From positions 1 to 64,000 of the forward strand of contig JANBPU010000076.1 in the NCBI GenBank assembly GCA_027575805.1: DNA of 64,000 nt, written 5' to 3'. The DNA comes from Mycoemilia scoparia (taxonomy: Eukaryota > Kickxellomycota > Kickxellomycetes > Kickxellales > Kickxellaceae). The position numbers and the translations under genes are program-made. Position 1 is the first letter of the stretch, and each line of letters starts with the position of its first letter. The notes under the pieces are model-generated. The model worked only from the letters and a program-made list of their open reading frames with translations, did no database searches and was not told where the DNA came from. Positions 31,094 through 42,043 of the stretch are shown here, piece by piece.

Positions 31094-34081
31094 ATGCAAC
31101 GGGCATTTGGCGAAAGCATGTCCAAATATCTAAAACATGCGGTTGGCTTTGCCCAAGATGCCGTGGAAAAGTCATTACGACTATCCGAGGGAATAATAGA
31201 AAATGCGAAGGACTTGGGTCTAGACACCACGGGGCAATTTTTTGATACAGCCGAAGTAAAGCTTGGCCAAGTATCCAAAGAACTCAACGGCAAAACCGAT
31301 AAAGAAAAACTAATGGGCCTAAAAAGGCTTATTGCGCTGATAGCTCGGGGGCAAGACGTATCGTCGTTTTTCCCCGACGTAGTCAAAAACGTTGCATCTA
31401 CAAACTACGAGATACGCAAACTGGTTTATATTTACTTGTTGCGGTATGCCGAACAAGAGCAAGATTTGGTGTTGTTGTCGATTAATACGTTCCAGAAGGA
31501 CTTGAGCGACAAGAATCAGGTCATTAGGGCCATGGCTCTGCGGGTCTTGTCAGGAATTAGAGTACCGATCATTGAATCGATTGTGCTGCTGGCTATTGAA
31601 AAATGCTCCACTGATCCTTCGCCCTATGTTCGAAAGATTGCTGCTTATGCGATTCCGAAACTTAGCAGGATGAGTCCGGGGAGCAACGAAGAGCTGATTG
31701 GGATCGTCACAAAGATGCTCTATGAAGATAGCCCAATGGCAATTGGTGCGGTTATACATGCGTTTGATAGCATCTGTCCTCATCGCTATGACTTGATTCA
31801 TCCGCATTATCGTCGTTGGTGTAGGATGGTTATTGATATTGATGAATGGGGTCAGATCGTTGTTACTAATTTACTAGTACGCTATGCTAGGACCCAATTC
31901 CTTGACCCCACTTCAGTCAAATCTCCTGCTGACCAACCCCAGGCACAAGATTACAGTGAATCAGAAGATGACTTTTATTCTGACAGCAGTGATGATAATA
32001 ACCAAACATCCGCCAAAAAGTCACAAAAAATTAAGCCTGACCCCAACAATGATGATAATACAAAATTGGATCCGGACCATAGCCTTTTACTCGATTCCCT
32101 AGTACCCTTACTACAAAACCGCAATAATTCGGTAGTAATGACAGCAGTATCAGCCATCTACCATTTAGCGCCCCCATACCAATTCACAAAACTAGTAAAG
32201 CCACTAATCCGCCTAATGAAATCCAGTCGTGAATCAGCCTATGTAGTTTTGGACAACATTATTGAAATATCCCGTCAGCATCCCGAAATATTCGAATCCT
32301 ACATTAAAGACTTTTTCGCCGTGACTGCGTCTGATCCTGTGTATATTCGTAAAAAGAAACTTCAGGTCATAACACACATTGTCAGCCAAAATAATATCGA
32401 TGTGCTGTTGCCAGAACTTGAAGGATATATTAGATCATCACGCGAAGATTTGGTTAAGGGGGCAATCAAGATTTTGGGACAATGCTTTTTGACTATACCA
32501 ACGCATCGTCAACAATCTCTTCCGATGTTTTTGAAATTGTTAAAGAATCGCGATGGTGGCCGAGACTATATTTTGGGCGAGGTCGTTAAAACTGTGTCAC
32601 TGGTATTGATGCAGTCGCCACCAGCACAGGAATCAGGATCTTCAGCCGCATCAAAACAACAACCCAATAATGACTACATTGCTAATCCTCAACTAATTTA
32701 CGCCACCATATGTTATCTGTCGCGATTTATCACTGACGATTCCGTCAATAACGACGAGGCCAGGGCAAAATATTATCAACTGGTATGCTACTACTCGGAT
32801 ACCGTATTCAAGCCACATGCTCTGGATGTATTGCGCTTAGCTGCCAAGACATTCAAGGATCAAGGCAGATGGACCAAATTGGCCATCATCGACCTTGATG
32901 CCCAACTCATGCAACAAGGCCTAAAGAAAGATACGGCATCACCAGAAGCCCAAAAACTGCTTGTTCAGCTTCATAACTTTATATTTACACTAGCACGGTA
33001 TGATACAGACTATGATATTCGTGATCGTGCTCGATTCTTTAGAAGTCTACTTCCACTTGATGGCAATGTTGATGACGAGGAGCATTCTGCTAATAGGCTC
33101 TCAAGTATACTTGAACATCGGTCTGGTTTATTACCATTCATCTATCCACGATCTGCTCTTTGTAGCACAAAACCTGGCGACTTGTTTGGATCAGTGTTGA
33201 GAAAAGAAAGACTTGGCAGTGTATCGTTGAGTTTGAATCGACATATTCCTGGACATATTCATCTGCCAGAGTGGCCTAAGACCAAGCCAAAAGAAAAGGT
33301 CGACCGAGGCGAAGTTGGTGGAGCTGGTCAAGCATTGCGTCGTGGATTTGATCCAACCAGACCACAGCAGCAACAATTCGTGGACCCGTATATTGGTGGG
33401 AGCAGTGGCATATACGCCCACCAGAGACAAACTGCCGCAGTGTCACAATTTGCAGATCCAGATGCTGATGAGGAAGATGAAGATGATCTTGATGCATTCT
33501 TGAATTCCGAGGACGAAAGGCCTAGAGGCACAAGAATAGAAACAAGCCATATCTCTGCCTATGGAGATAATATCAGAGTACCTCAGTTCCAAGAATACGA
33601 TAATGATAGTACCAGTGCATCATCATATTCAGGCTCAGAGTCAAGGGGGTCTGATGAGGACGATGACAGCAGTGAAGATCAAAGCGAAGGCTCAGATGAA
33701 GACGAACATAGTCCCACCAATGACGGTGCTGCTGGTGGTAGAGGCATTCCAGAAATCCCATCGTTTTACAAAAACTATGATCCAATCGGTGATGAGCCAC
33801 AATATGGACACACTATGGCGGATAAATTCGCCCTAGTCACACATCCATCGGACTCAGCCTTGTATGACCACCAGCGATTAGATGCCAATAGGTTTTTGTA
33901 TCCGACTACCGAGAGTGGAGGCAGCGATAATATCAATGCCAATAGTGCATCGAGCACACCTATCCTATCTTCTGGGACCAGCAAACTTGCTGGCAATCAC
34001 CATCCCCATGGAAACAATAGCGACCACGATCAAGGAGACCAAGCAAATGAATTACTTGACTCATCTAGTATTTGGAAATAG
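31094..34081 (+). CDS. APL6: AP-3 adaptor complex beta subunit
   Basis: The large subunit of the AP-3 coat, which carries cargo such as alkaline phosphatase from the Golgi/endosome to the vacuole. It is one 995-codon exon. The N-terminal trunk (about residues 1-650) is an adaptin alpha-solenoid: KLMGLKRLIALIARGQDVSS, EIRKLVYIYLLRYAEQEQDL, LSINTFQKDLSDKNQVIRAM and DPSPYVRKIAAYAIPKLSRM. This is followed by a charged Ser-rich linker (ESEDDFYSDSSDDN) inside the trunk. After about residue 680 the sequence becomes an acidic Ser/Asp/Glu-rich hinge running to the end. There is no clear C-terminal appendage, as in fungal AP-3 beta. The start fits the conserved N-terminal helix. Confidence 0.94.
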   Translation: MQRAFGESMSKYLKHAVGFAQDAVEKSLRLSEGIIENAKDLGLDTTGQFFDTAEVKLGQVSKELNGKTDKEKLMGLKRLIALIARGQDVSSFFPDVVKNVASTNYEIRKLVYIYLLRYAEQEQDLVLLSINTFQKDLSDKNQVIRAMALRVLSGIRVPIIESIVLLAIEKCSTDPSPYVRKIAAYAIPKLSRMSPGSNEELIGIVTKMLYEDSPMAIGAVIHAFDSICPHRYDLIHPHYRRWCRMVIDIDEWGQIVVTNLLVRYARTQFLDPTSVKSPADQPQAQDYSESEDDFYSDSSDDNNQTSAKKSQKIKPDPNNDDNTKLDPDHSLLLDSLVPLLQNRNNSVVMTAVSAIYHLAPPYQFTKLVKPLIRLMKSSRESAYVVLDNIIEISRQHPEIFESYIKDFFAVTASDPVYIRKKKLQVITHIVSQNNIDVLLPELEGYIRSSREDLVKGAIKILGQCFLTIPTHRQQSLPMFLKLLKNRDGGRDYILGEVVKTVSLVLMQSPPAQESGSSAASKQQPNNDYIANPQLIYATICYLSRFITDDSVNNDEARAKYYQLVCYYSDTVFKPHALDVLRLAAKTFKDQGRWTKLAIIDLDAQLMQQGLKKDTASPEAQKLLVQLHNFIFTLARYDTDYDIRDRARFFRSLLPLDGNVDDEEHSANRLSSILEHRSGLLPFIYPRSALCSTKPGDLFGSVLRKERLGSVSLSLNRHIPGHIHLPEWPKTKPKEKVDRGEVGGAGQALRRGFDPTRPQQQQFVDPYIGGSSGIYAHQRQTAAVSQFADPDADEEDEDDLDAFLNSEDERPRGTRIETSHISAYGDNIRVPQFQEYDNDSTSASSYSGSESRGSDEDDDSSEDQSEGSDEDEHSPTNDGAAGGRGIPEIPSFYKNYDPIGDEPQYGHTMADKFALVTHPSDSALYDHQRLDANRFLYPTTESGGSDNINANSASSTPILSSGTSKLAGNHHPHGNNSDHDQGDQANELLDSSSIWK

Positions 34082-34491
34082 TATATTAGAAACGAGAAGA
34101 AACTGTATTGCACAACATTTCGTTTGAAATAACAATAAAATATATGTGTTTTATAAAAGAGATACTACACATGATGACTAAAGAATTTAGAAAAATTGTT
34201 GTAAAGGTTTATGGAGAGAATTATACGTTATAAAGAAAAGGGGCGGGGTTGTGTGGAGAGAGAGAGAAGGGGGAAGAAGGTTTGGTGAAACAAATTACAG
34301 AACACAGAAAGACAGATAAAGAGAAAAAGAATAGATATGATGCGCTGAGAGTGTGAGTTCACATGGAAAAGAATGTTTGTATAAGTGGATTATAGTAGTA
34401 ATGTGAAAATGCGGGATGTGAAATGGATGCTGAGTTTATGGAAGATATGTGTTTGTGTATATAGCAACAATATCAATGGCCGATGTGCGCC
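34082..34491. other. Convergent intergenic region
   Basis: 3' regions of AP-3 beta and NHP10; a purine-rich stretch at about 34240-34330. No gene seen. Confidence 0.4.
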
Positions 34492-36319
34492 TCAGAATTT
34501 CCATAGAGCACCATTTGAATTTGATGAACGGCTGGCATTATCATCTGCATTATCTTCGCGAGACTCTTTTTTATCATTTCCATTACTCTCAAAAGCATTG
34601 GACTCTGGACCGTGACTCTGACCACCGCTGACGCTGCTTTTAACTGCCTCATCATCTTCCTCATCGCGCCCCATGGAATCCACTGTCTGTTGTTGCTGCT
34701 GCTCACTATACTGGGGCTCCTCTTCTTCATCTTCCTCCTCCTCCTCCTCCTCTTCCACTTGCATACTATATTTATCTTGAGTTCCACCATCGTCGTCATC
34801 ATTGGCACCATTCCTTTGTTCGTTTATATCCCCGTTATAACTATTTTCCTCAGCCACGTTCTCTGGATCAATGGCTCTTTCCTCCTCATTTTCGCCATCG
34901 TTGTCCTTATCGACACCATAATTACCCGCATCTTCGGACTTGACATGCTTGGTACCGCTTTCCGTCTCATCTCTCTTTCTTTTTGAATGATGATGATGAT
35001 GGTGGTGGTGATGTGGCTTTTCTTCAACCTCATCTTCGTTGCCTTTTTGGTTACTTTTTTCACGATAAGAAGTCAGCTCAATTTGATATTGCTCCATCCT
35101 TTCATCATACATGTTATAATATTTCTGCTTCTCGGTCTGGCTCATTTCTTTCCATCTTTCGCTCATCAGCCGCGTAAACTCATTGTTAGTTGGCTCGTTG
35201 TTGCTTTTTGAGGCGGCCCTTTCCATCTGGCAGTACATTACAAATGCATTTGCTGGTCTTTTTGGTGCGTTTGGATCCTTGTCAACTTTGCGTCGAGATG
35301 ATGAGCCCGCGTTGTTGGATGACGATGGGACTGGGGTTGTACCCATAGCACTATGTAGTCCTCCATGATTGCTGTTTTGAAATCTTTCGGTATCAGAATC
35401 CTATCCAAAGATCAATTGTTAAAGCCATTGTAAGTAATCATAAATCAACAACACGTCTACGTTTATTTATATCTACACATGTTTAGATATCCCCTTACAA
35501 CCAGACTATTTCTGAGTGGTACATCAGAATCAGACCCTGACCCACTAAAGTCACGCATTCGGTCCATTTTTTCGAATAGCAAACTATAGCATAACAACAT
35601 ATAGTAGAAGAAATTGTTAGCTAAATGATATATATATATATGTTTGACAAAATCGAGCATGTGTATTAGACAGAAGAAGCTATCTCTTGCCTTTTTTCAA
35701 ATCTTAGCCGCTTAAGTCGTCTCCTTGATTTTGCCAGTTTTACCACCATAACATTATTGTACTAGTACCATCAAATCGACACCACATAAAAATATATACA
35801 ATTTGACACATACTTAGTAACTCTGTCGTCGTCATCATCAGCATCATATTATGCGTATATAAAGCTTAAATGTTCAAAGCTCTCACCTCTTCAAGCTCAC
35901 GTAGTTGTCGCTTTAAATCCCTGCATCGATACTTGTGGTGCTTTTCTATAAACACCGATAGTAAGAGCAATCATAACAACAATGGTTGTTACATCACATA
36001 TCCATTGATGCGGTTTAGACTTTCTTAGCCCTTTCTATCTAATCGTCTTGCGCATTGGCATTGAGCCCAACTCATCACTTACCTTCAGAATGATCTGCTG
36101 AATTAGAATTGCCGCCAGCTGCCGGGTTGCTGGCGTTATTATTATTGTTATTCGGGGCTGTGCTGTTGTTTGGTGCACGGTAACGTCCAGTCTATGAAGC
36201 ACATATACAATGCATACAAGGTTTGGTGTGTGTGTGTGTGTAACCAAGTCAAGATTGTTGTATAAATTTATCTGATTTTAAATTGATCCATGTGCTAATG
36301 TTGTGCTTACCTTCGACAT
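34492..36319 (-). CDS. NHP10: NHP10-like HMG-box subunit of the INO80 complex
   Basis: Nhp10 belongs to the fungal-specific INO80 module that helps sense linker DNA and bind nucleosomes. Six minus-strand exons (36311-36319, 36083-36191, 35887-35945, 35691-35761, 35499-35583, 34492-35400) join in phase to 413 residues. A coiled-coil region (RDLKRQLRELEE, then NNVMVVKLAKSRRRLKRLRF) matches the N-terminal helix of yeast Nhp10, and the HMG box starts at KDPNAPKRPANAFVMYCQME and includes ERWKEMSQTEKQKYYNMYDE. A long acidic tail with a run of about ten His and EEEEEEE stretches makes it twice the yeast length. The first coding exon is nine bases (Met-Ser-Lys). The intron after exon 4 needs a GC donor (AAG|GCAAGA); no GT donor there keeps the frame. 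Confidence 0.9.
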
Positions 36320-36379
36320 AGTGCTTATTTTTGGGGTGTCTTGTAATTAAAGCTAAAAGTAAGAAAGCGCGTAGGCGTG

Positions 36380-36405
36380 TATATATATATATATATATAT
36401 ATATA
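36380..36405. repeat. AT dinucleotide microsatellite
   Basis: About thirteen uninterrupted TA units, some 60 bases upstream of the NHP10 start codon, in its promoter/5' leader. Confidence 0.85.
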
Positions 36406-37928
36406 GGAATTGGGATGGTCAAGAATGGTTTGTGTAAAGGGTTTATGGGGCACGCGTGCGTGTAGTTGTATGCGTAGATATAGGAAATTGAAATGACAGC
36501 AATTTATGCTATGTAAGAAATCCGGAAAGTTAAAATGAGAAAAGGAACGGGATAAATAGGAAAATATTAAAGTCTCAAATAAAGGGGAAAGAGTGGATAG
36601 AATAAAAGGCTGATGGTTAGCAGGTGGTGGTGGTGGTAGCGAGTTTTAAGTGAAGGGGATAAATATGTGAACGCCCTTTCCTTGGGTTGGTGGTAGCAAC
36701 AACACAATAGTGATAAAAATCCACACCAGGTGCGTGTGTTTATATGCCTGCTTGTTTATGGCGGTAACTCTAGAAGGACTGTGATTGCTATGAAAATACC
36801 AGGGAGTCGTTTCTTTACAGATGAGTTTGGCGGCGGCGGCAGCAGCAGCAGCAGTAGTGGTAGTGGTGGTGGTAGTAGCGATTGTAATAGAAAGAAGAAA
36901 GAGTTGAAAATAAAGGTAAAGCACCTCTTGGGTGGGAGCCAAGCCAGATAAAAGTAATTCTTGCAACTATTGCCTCACTCTTCTCAGAACCTACTAACAC
37001 CATCCAAGCATGGGCTGGAACTCACTTTGTTTCTAACAGATTGCATGAAAGTTAAACACATGTGTGTATGCTTTGGCCTGTATTGCATTTGGCGTTTTTG
37101 GTCCAATCCCCTCCAAAGAATTCCCCACCATCACTACTCCTGGAATTATTCTTGTCAATAAAATGAAGGTGCTTCTGTAACAACTGTATTCCCTCGTATG
37201 CATTGTTCTCCCACACTTACATTCATTGCGCTTCCTCTCCTTCCCATACGTGCCTCACTTGGCCCTCTTTACTATAATAAAGAATAGATGCTGTGTGCTC
37301 TTTTCCTTCGTTGTCATACCCCCATCAATTTGCGACTACATATCGCCTGTTGGAGTGATGGGCACAATAGTCCATACTCATTTCCTACAAGTCTTTAGAC
37401 TCGCTCCACATTCAAGAAATATCTTGACAGTTGGCTGTTGGAGGATCTTCAGCTTAGCTATACCAACAAAATCTGCCTACCAAGCTAGCTAAATGAATAA
37501 TTAGTTTGCATAATCCAAACCACCACAGTTTGTGTTTGCCTGTGTGTGATCCAAAAACTACGACAATGAAAAGGCTCACACTCAATCTGTCATGATGTGC
37601 CCCTGTTTGCAAAACTATTTGTATAAAATTCCCGGCTAATACTAAAAACCCCTGTTAAAGTTTTTGTGAGCCGACCCAGGGTTCTGTCAGTGGGGACGAT
37701 GAAAGTGGTGGTTTAGAAAGCCAGCCAACCCCTAAAACATATTAAAACCAAATAAATACACATTAATAGATTTAATCTGTGCACGCTAGGATTTATGTCT
37801 GCTCTTGGACCTTGGATACAGACATTGTTAATACTATTATTCCCAAAGTGGATCGTGGGATAATAATCTTCATCTATTCTTTAATGTCTACTGTGCGCCC
37901 ACACTTGGCACAAAGCAGTTGTATTGGC

Positions 37929-38065
37929 TGTGGTTCAGCCCGGGCCACCGAGTTATTGCAGAGCTGGTGATGTAATGACAATCTACGCAATACTCCTTTT
38001 CAGTGGTAGCTATTTGAATGACTCACGTCTTTGATCCATGTCCGAATTCCAAAAAGTATAAAAGC
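37929..38065 (+). promoter_or_regulatory. Candidate promoter elements of methyltransferase 1
   Basis: TGTGGTTC at 37929-37936, an AP-1/Gcn4-like TGACTCA at 38019-38025 and a TATAAAAG box at 38058-38065, about 130 bases before the start codon. Motif matches only. Confidence 0.35.
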
Positions 38066-38186
38066 CAAGACTATTTGCTCAGTTGTGGATAAACTATAAC
38101 CCATTGCCAAAACCTTTTCTTAAAACAGAGCCACTGTCTTGCTTATACAATAACATCATTTTGATTTTGTCTCGTACCTCTGAACA

Positions 38187-39194
38187 ATGAGTACTTATAC
38201 CAAAGACCACTTTGACGCCAACAACTACGAAGCCAACCGCCTTACCTACTCACCAGAATTCGTCAAGGAGCTTGTCGAGTTCCACAAGAAGGGTCAGAGT
38301 ACACCTCAAGCAGACTCCAGTGGCAAGATCGATGTGGGAGTCGATGTGGCCTGTGGTACTGGGAAGTTTACAACTCTGATGCCTCCCTACTTCAACCAGG
38401 TCATCGGTACTGACCTGTCTCAGCATATGCTCGACAGTGCACCCAAGACCGCGGACAACATCAAGTACATTGCATGCCCAGCTGAAGCACTTGCTCTGGA
38501 GGACAACAGCGCAGACATTGTGACAGTAGCGACTGGAGCACACTGGTTTGACTCAGCTAAGTTTGTAAAGGAGGCATGCAGAGTACTTCGGCCTAATGGC
38601 ACATTGGCTATCTTCAGCTATCTTGGCCTGGCTGATTTTCCCAAATACCCACAGGTAGATGCAATTCTTAGAGAATTTGCTATGGGTGAAGAAGGCCTGG
38701 GACCATATTCCGACAATGGTCTCAGCAACGCGCATGAGCTTTACTATGAATATATGGTAGCACTAACATCAAGCCAAAATAGGAGTTGTGGACCGTCAGA
38801 GGACAACCCAAATTGCTGTATTTGTTGGGTTGATGTTGAAAGGCGTGCATATCCCCAAGCCGCCATGAATATACAAAACCAAAGATATGGAGGCTCATCT
38901 ACTATTAAAAACGATGCTCATCCTGCATTTGAGCTAATCGACTCCAAAACCACAGTGACTGATTCCTCATTTATTCTTGACAAGAAGTACATAACTTGGA
39001 ATGGCATCAAGAAGCTGTTTTCATCCTCTTCACCATATGCCAACTATTGCAAACAGAATCCAGACAAGCCCGATATCCTTGAAAAGTATATCAAGATGAT
39101 GATGGATGCTGCTGGATCCACGGATATAAACGAAGTAGTTGAGATTAAATGGTGGCAGGTTTTGATTCTTGCTCGCTGCAATAAGCAGGCCTAA
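38187..39194 (+). CDS. SAM-dependent methyltransferase, tandem copy 1
   Basis: A class I methyltransferase of the TMT1/CRG1-like group (small-molecule carboxyl methyltransferases such as trans-aconitate methyltransferase); the substrate is unknown. It is one 335-codon exon. SAM motif I is GVDVACGTGKFTTLMPPYF at about residues 47-65. An acidic IGTDLSQHML (motif II), then DIVTVATGAHWFD and CRVLRPNGTLAIF follow. The first 119 codons are almost identical in DNA to the second copy 2.2 kb downstream, while the rest is much more diverged. A Cys-rich loop (RSCGPSEDNPNCCICW) sits at about residues 200-215. Homology to copy 2 begins just upstream of the ATG (TTGTCTCGTACCTCT). Confidence 0.85.
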   Translation: MSTYTKDHFDANNYEANRLTYSPEFVKELVEFHKKGQSTPQADSSGKIDVGVDVACGTGKFTTLMPPYFNQVIGTDLSQHMLDSAPKTADNIKYIACPAEALALEDNSADIVTVATGAHWFDSAKFVKEACRVLRPNGTLAIFSYLGLADFPKYPQVDAILREFAMGEEGLGPYSDNGLSNAHELYYEYMVALTSSQNRSCGPSEDNPNCCICWVDVERRAYPQAAMNIQNQRYGGSSTIKNDAHPAFELIDSKTTVTDSSFILDKKYITWNGIKKLFSSSSPYANYCKQNPDKPDILEKYIKMMMDAAGSTDINEVVEIKWWQVLILARCNKQA

Positions 39195-39326
39195 GTTGAT
39201 AAAAATTATTATCAATAGAAAAGAGATTTGCCATAATTTTCTATCAATACTGCTTAATTTACTATTGAAACACAACTCCAATTCCAATGTTGATTTTTAT
39301 TACTCTTGTTTACATAAATGGCCAGA

Positions 39327-39615
39327 TTTCACAGGGCTTTGGGCAAAATAGGCCCTTAGGAGTTGCATATGCATTGACTGGTGGTTGGGCCAAAATCTGA
39401 GGGTCCGTTTCTGCCTACCATAGATTTGACCACTAGTGAAATCTTCCCAAATGGCAAATTCTCCATCAAAGGAAATAGACTAGTGATTCAGATATTCCCT
39501 GCAAATTAGTACATGCGCTATACGTACACTTCAGCTGGAGTACGACAGACTAATGGCTAAAGGCCAAGGCATTATTCTGGTACATTTTTAAAGGAGGTAG
39601 CTCTGTCGAGTAAAT
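39327..39615 (+). repeat. Dispersed repeat family C/D, longest copy
   Basis: The left part (TTTCACAGGGCTTTGGGCAA ... ACTGGTGGTTGGGCCAAAAT) matches 49465-49600. The right part (ATTCCCTGCAAATTAG ... ACATTTTTAAAGGAGG) matches 2608-2730, 22070-22190 and 59235-59365. It links two families that otherwise appear separate. Confidence 0.6.
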
Positions 39616-40196
39616 GTAATTTGTTATTTGTGATATCTTCCCATTATATATCTTCTTTTAAAAGTAAATTAGGTATTGACCATTTTATTATACTTTATTT
39701 TAAATTATATGTAATGTAGTTAGCAAATCCTCACACTAAAGCCTCCGCTAATTTCAATTAGGCATGGAATATTATTTTCAATTGATGGGGGATTACTAAG
39801 CACCTTGAATGTGTCAAATATAAAAATAGTGCTCATTTAGACGAAATGTTATTAGTTTCCATTAAGCATGGTGACTCAATAAATCCCAATTAATATGCAA
39901 CATTTACCACATAATAGGTTGCAATTTTATACTTCATGATTCATTTAATAGCTTCACTGTCTTAGAGTCATCGGTTTATTTCATAGATAGGAACACAGTT
40001 ATTATAATTGATACAAAGCTAATCTATTGTTTGACTTATTTCACAAGCACAAACTTGCCGGATAAAACATCATCCAAGGCCGTATTCTATTATGTGTTTA
40101 TGATGATTCATTCCATCTCTATCGCAGTCACATACATGAACACACACACACTTTTGTTCGTCTGATAACTAGTTAGGCTGACACGGGTTCGGAGGT

Positions 40197-40415
40197 TGTG
40201 GTTCCTTTGTGACGTAACTACTATGTGCCAAAAAGCAATGTTGACAAGAACCACAGTGGTCCGCAATACACACTCTTTCTACTATCTTAGATCTCCAAAT
40301 CAGCAAAGCTATATAAGCCCAGACCGTTAGTGTGTCTCTTATTTGTGTAGAAATCCATTTAGAACATAGCACTTTTCATTTCAGATAACTATCTATTCTA
40401 TTATTTATATAAAAG
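40197..40415 (+). promoter_or_regulatory. Candidate promoter elements of methyltransferase 2
   Basis: TGTGGTTC at 40197-40204 (also found upstream of copy 1) and its inverse GAACCACA near 40250, a CRE/ATF-like TGACGTAA at 40210-40217 and TATA-like boxes at about 40308 and 40406. Motif matches only. Confidence 0.35.
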
Positions 40416-40451
40416 AATTCTTTTGAACTACTTGTCTCGTACCTCTAAACA

Positions 40452-41447
40452 ATGAGTACTTATAGTAAAGACCACTTTGACGCCAACAACTACGAAGCCA
40501 ACCGCCTTACCTACTTGCCGGAATTCGTCAAGGAGCTTGTAGAGTTCCACAAGAAGGGTCAGAGTACACCTCAGGCAGACTCCAGTGGCAAGATCGATGT
40601 GGGAGTCGATGTGGCCTGTGGTACTGGGAAGTTTACAACACTGATGCCTCCCTACTTCAACCAGGTCATCGGTACTGACTTGTCTCAGCATATGCTCGAC
40701 AGTGCACCCAAGACCGCGGACAACATCAAGTACATTGCATGCCCAGCCGAAGCACTTGCTCTGGAAGACAACAGCGCAGACATTGTGACAGTAGCGACTG
40801 GAGCACACTGGTTTGACCCAGCTAAGTTTTTGAATGAAGCATGCAGAGTACTTCGGCCCAATGGAACACTGGCTATATTTGGATATATCGGAACAGCCGA
40901 TTTCCCAAAATATCCTCAGCTCAGCCCAATTCTCAGAGAATTTGCTATTGAGAGTACAGGGCTAGGAGATTATTGGGATGATGGACGTGATATGTTAGTA
41001 GAAGGTTACTATGATTACATGGCCATTCTATCTGGTAGCTGTGGAGAAGAAAAGTGCTGCGGTTCATCTGAAAAACAGTCTGATTGCTGGAGTGATGTTG
41101 AAAGACGTGTATTCCCCAAATCGGCACTTGACAGTGAAAATGAAAAGCATGGCCAATCACAACCAAGAGTTTCCCAGTTTGAACTAGTCAACTCAAAGAC
41201 TGTGGTTGCTGATTCACAAGTTGTGCTTGAAAAGAAAAACATGTCATGGAATGGCCTCAGAAAGTTCCTTTCAACTTGGTCAGCCTTGGCCACGTATTCA
41301 AAGAAGAATCCAAATGAACCTAATATGCTCGACAAGTATATGAAAAAGATGATAGATGCTGCTGGTGCAACTGATCTGGATGAAGTGCTTGAAATACATT
41401 GGTGTGAAATCTTGATTCTTGCTCGTTGCAAAAAGCACCAAGCCTAA
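40452..41447 (+). CDS. SAM-dependent methyltransferase, tandem copy 2
   Basis: Paralogue of the gene at 38187, same TMT1/CRG1-like class, 331 codons in one exon. SAM motif I (GVDVACGTGKFTTLMPPYF) and the HWFDPAKFLNEACRVLRPNG region are intact. I count about eleven base differences over the first 357 bases against copy 1. Beyond the HWFD codons the proteins fall to roughly half identical, with different Cys-rich loops (CGEEKCCGSSEKQSDCW here) and a shared ending (LILARC). Substrate choice probably lies in this diverged half. Both genes face the same way and look functional. Confidence 0.85.
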   Translation: MSTYSKDHFDANNYEANRLTYLPEFVKELVEFHKKGQSTPQADSSGKIDVGVDVACGTGKFTTLMPPYFNQVIGTDLSQHMLDSAPKTADNIKYIACPAEALALEDNSADIVTVATGAHWFDPAKFLNEACRVLRPNGTLAIFGYIGTADFPKYPQLSPILREFAIESTGLGDYWDDGRDMLVEGYYDYMAILSGSCGEEKCCGSSEKQSDCWSDVERRVFPKSALDSENEKHGQSQPRVSQFELVNSKTVVADSQVVLEKKNMSWNGLRKFLSTWSALATYSKKNPNEPNMLDKYMKKMIDAAGATDLDEVLEIHWCEILILARCKKHQA

Positions 41448-41757
41448 TTCAGGGAGAGAGTTGATTGGCTTAGAACTTGTGCTTTGTAGTATGCGAGTTT
41501 ACTTTCTGTCTTTTTGAATAAACGTCACTACTATAAACCTCTATTTTTGAATTTGAATTACTCTTATGTTATATAAAATAAAGTGTTCCAGACCACTTGT
41601 AGTAAATTAGACATGGATAAATGAGCGTGTGAGCAAATATATACCATATTTTAAAGGTTGAATTCATTGAAAATGATTGTTTAGTCAATCTCATATATTG
41701 TTTCCCTTATATACGTAAATTTTGATTTTTTGGTAAGGAAAGGTGGTTTTCCTTCCA

Positions 41758-41850
41758 GCCCGGTTAGCTCAGTTAGGTAGAGCATTGGACTTTTAAGGGT
41801 GATTCTCGTAAGAAATCCAAGGGTCGCGAGTTCGAGCCTCGCATTGGGCG
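41758..41850 (+). tRNA. tRNA-Lys(UUU) with intron
   Basis: The acceptor stem GCCCGGT pairs with ATTGGGC, with discriminator G. The D arm is GCTCAGTTAGGTAGAGC. The anticodon stem TTGGA pairs with TCCAA, and the loop CTTTTA gives anticodon TTT. The T arm is CGCGAGTTCGAGCCTCGC. About 19 extra bases (roughly 41796-41814) between anticodon and 3' stem are the intron, at the canonical position after base 37. A T6 run at 41852-41857 is a Pol III terminator. Confidence 0.93.
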
Positions 41851-41851
41851 C

Positions 41852-41857
41852 TTTTTT
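41852..41857 (+). terminator. Pol III terminator of tRNA-Lys
   Basis: Six T residues two bases after the tRNA 3' end. Confidence 0.75.
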
Positions 41858-42043
41858 GAACCGCAACATTTTTTTTAAAAAACTTTCCTGCATGAATATT
41901 TTGTTTCTTGATCCTTTGTTTATGATGACAACAGCACTATTTTGATAATAATACAACATTAAACATCATGAATATTCCGATACACAACAACTAAACACCT
42001 TTCTTCTTTATCTCACACATAAACACTATTTTTTATGTAAACC

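Larger units (their letters stand above)
36320..38186. other. Long intergenic region
   Basis: About 1.9 kb with no convincing gene. It holds an AT microsatellite (36380-36405), a GGC/AGC/GGT triplet stretch near 36830-36875 and assorted short ORFs (37226-37492, 37779-37970) without recognisable features. The right end carries candidate promoter elements for the first methyltransferase. Confidence 0.45.
39195..40451. other. Intergenic between tandem methyltransferases
   Basis: Contains the most complete copy of the C/D repeat (about 39327-39615) and AT-rich sequence; the right end has candidate promoter elements for copy 2. No gene seen. Confidence 0.5.
41448..42043. other. Intergenic holding the tRNA gene
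   Basis: Contains tRNA-Lys (41758-41850) and its terminator; nothing else recognised. Confidence 0.5.
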
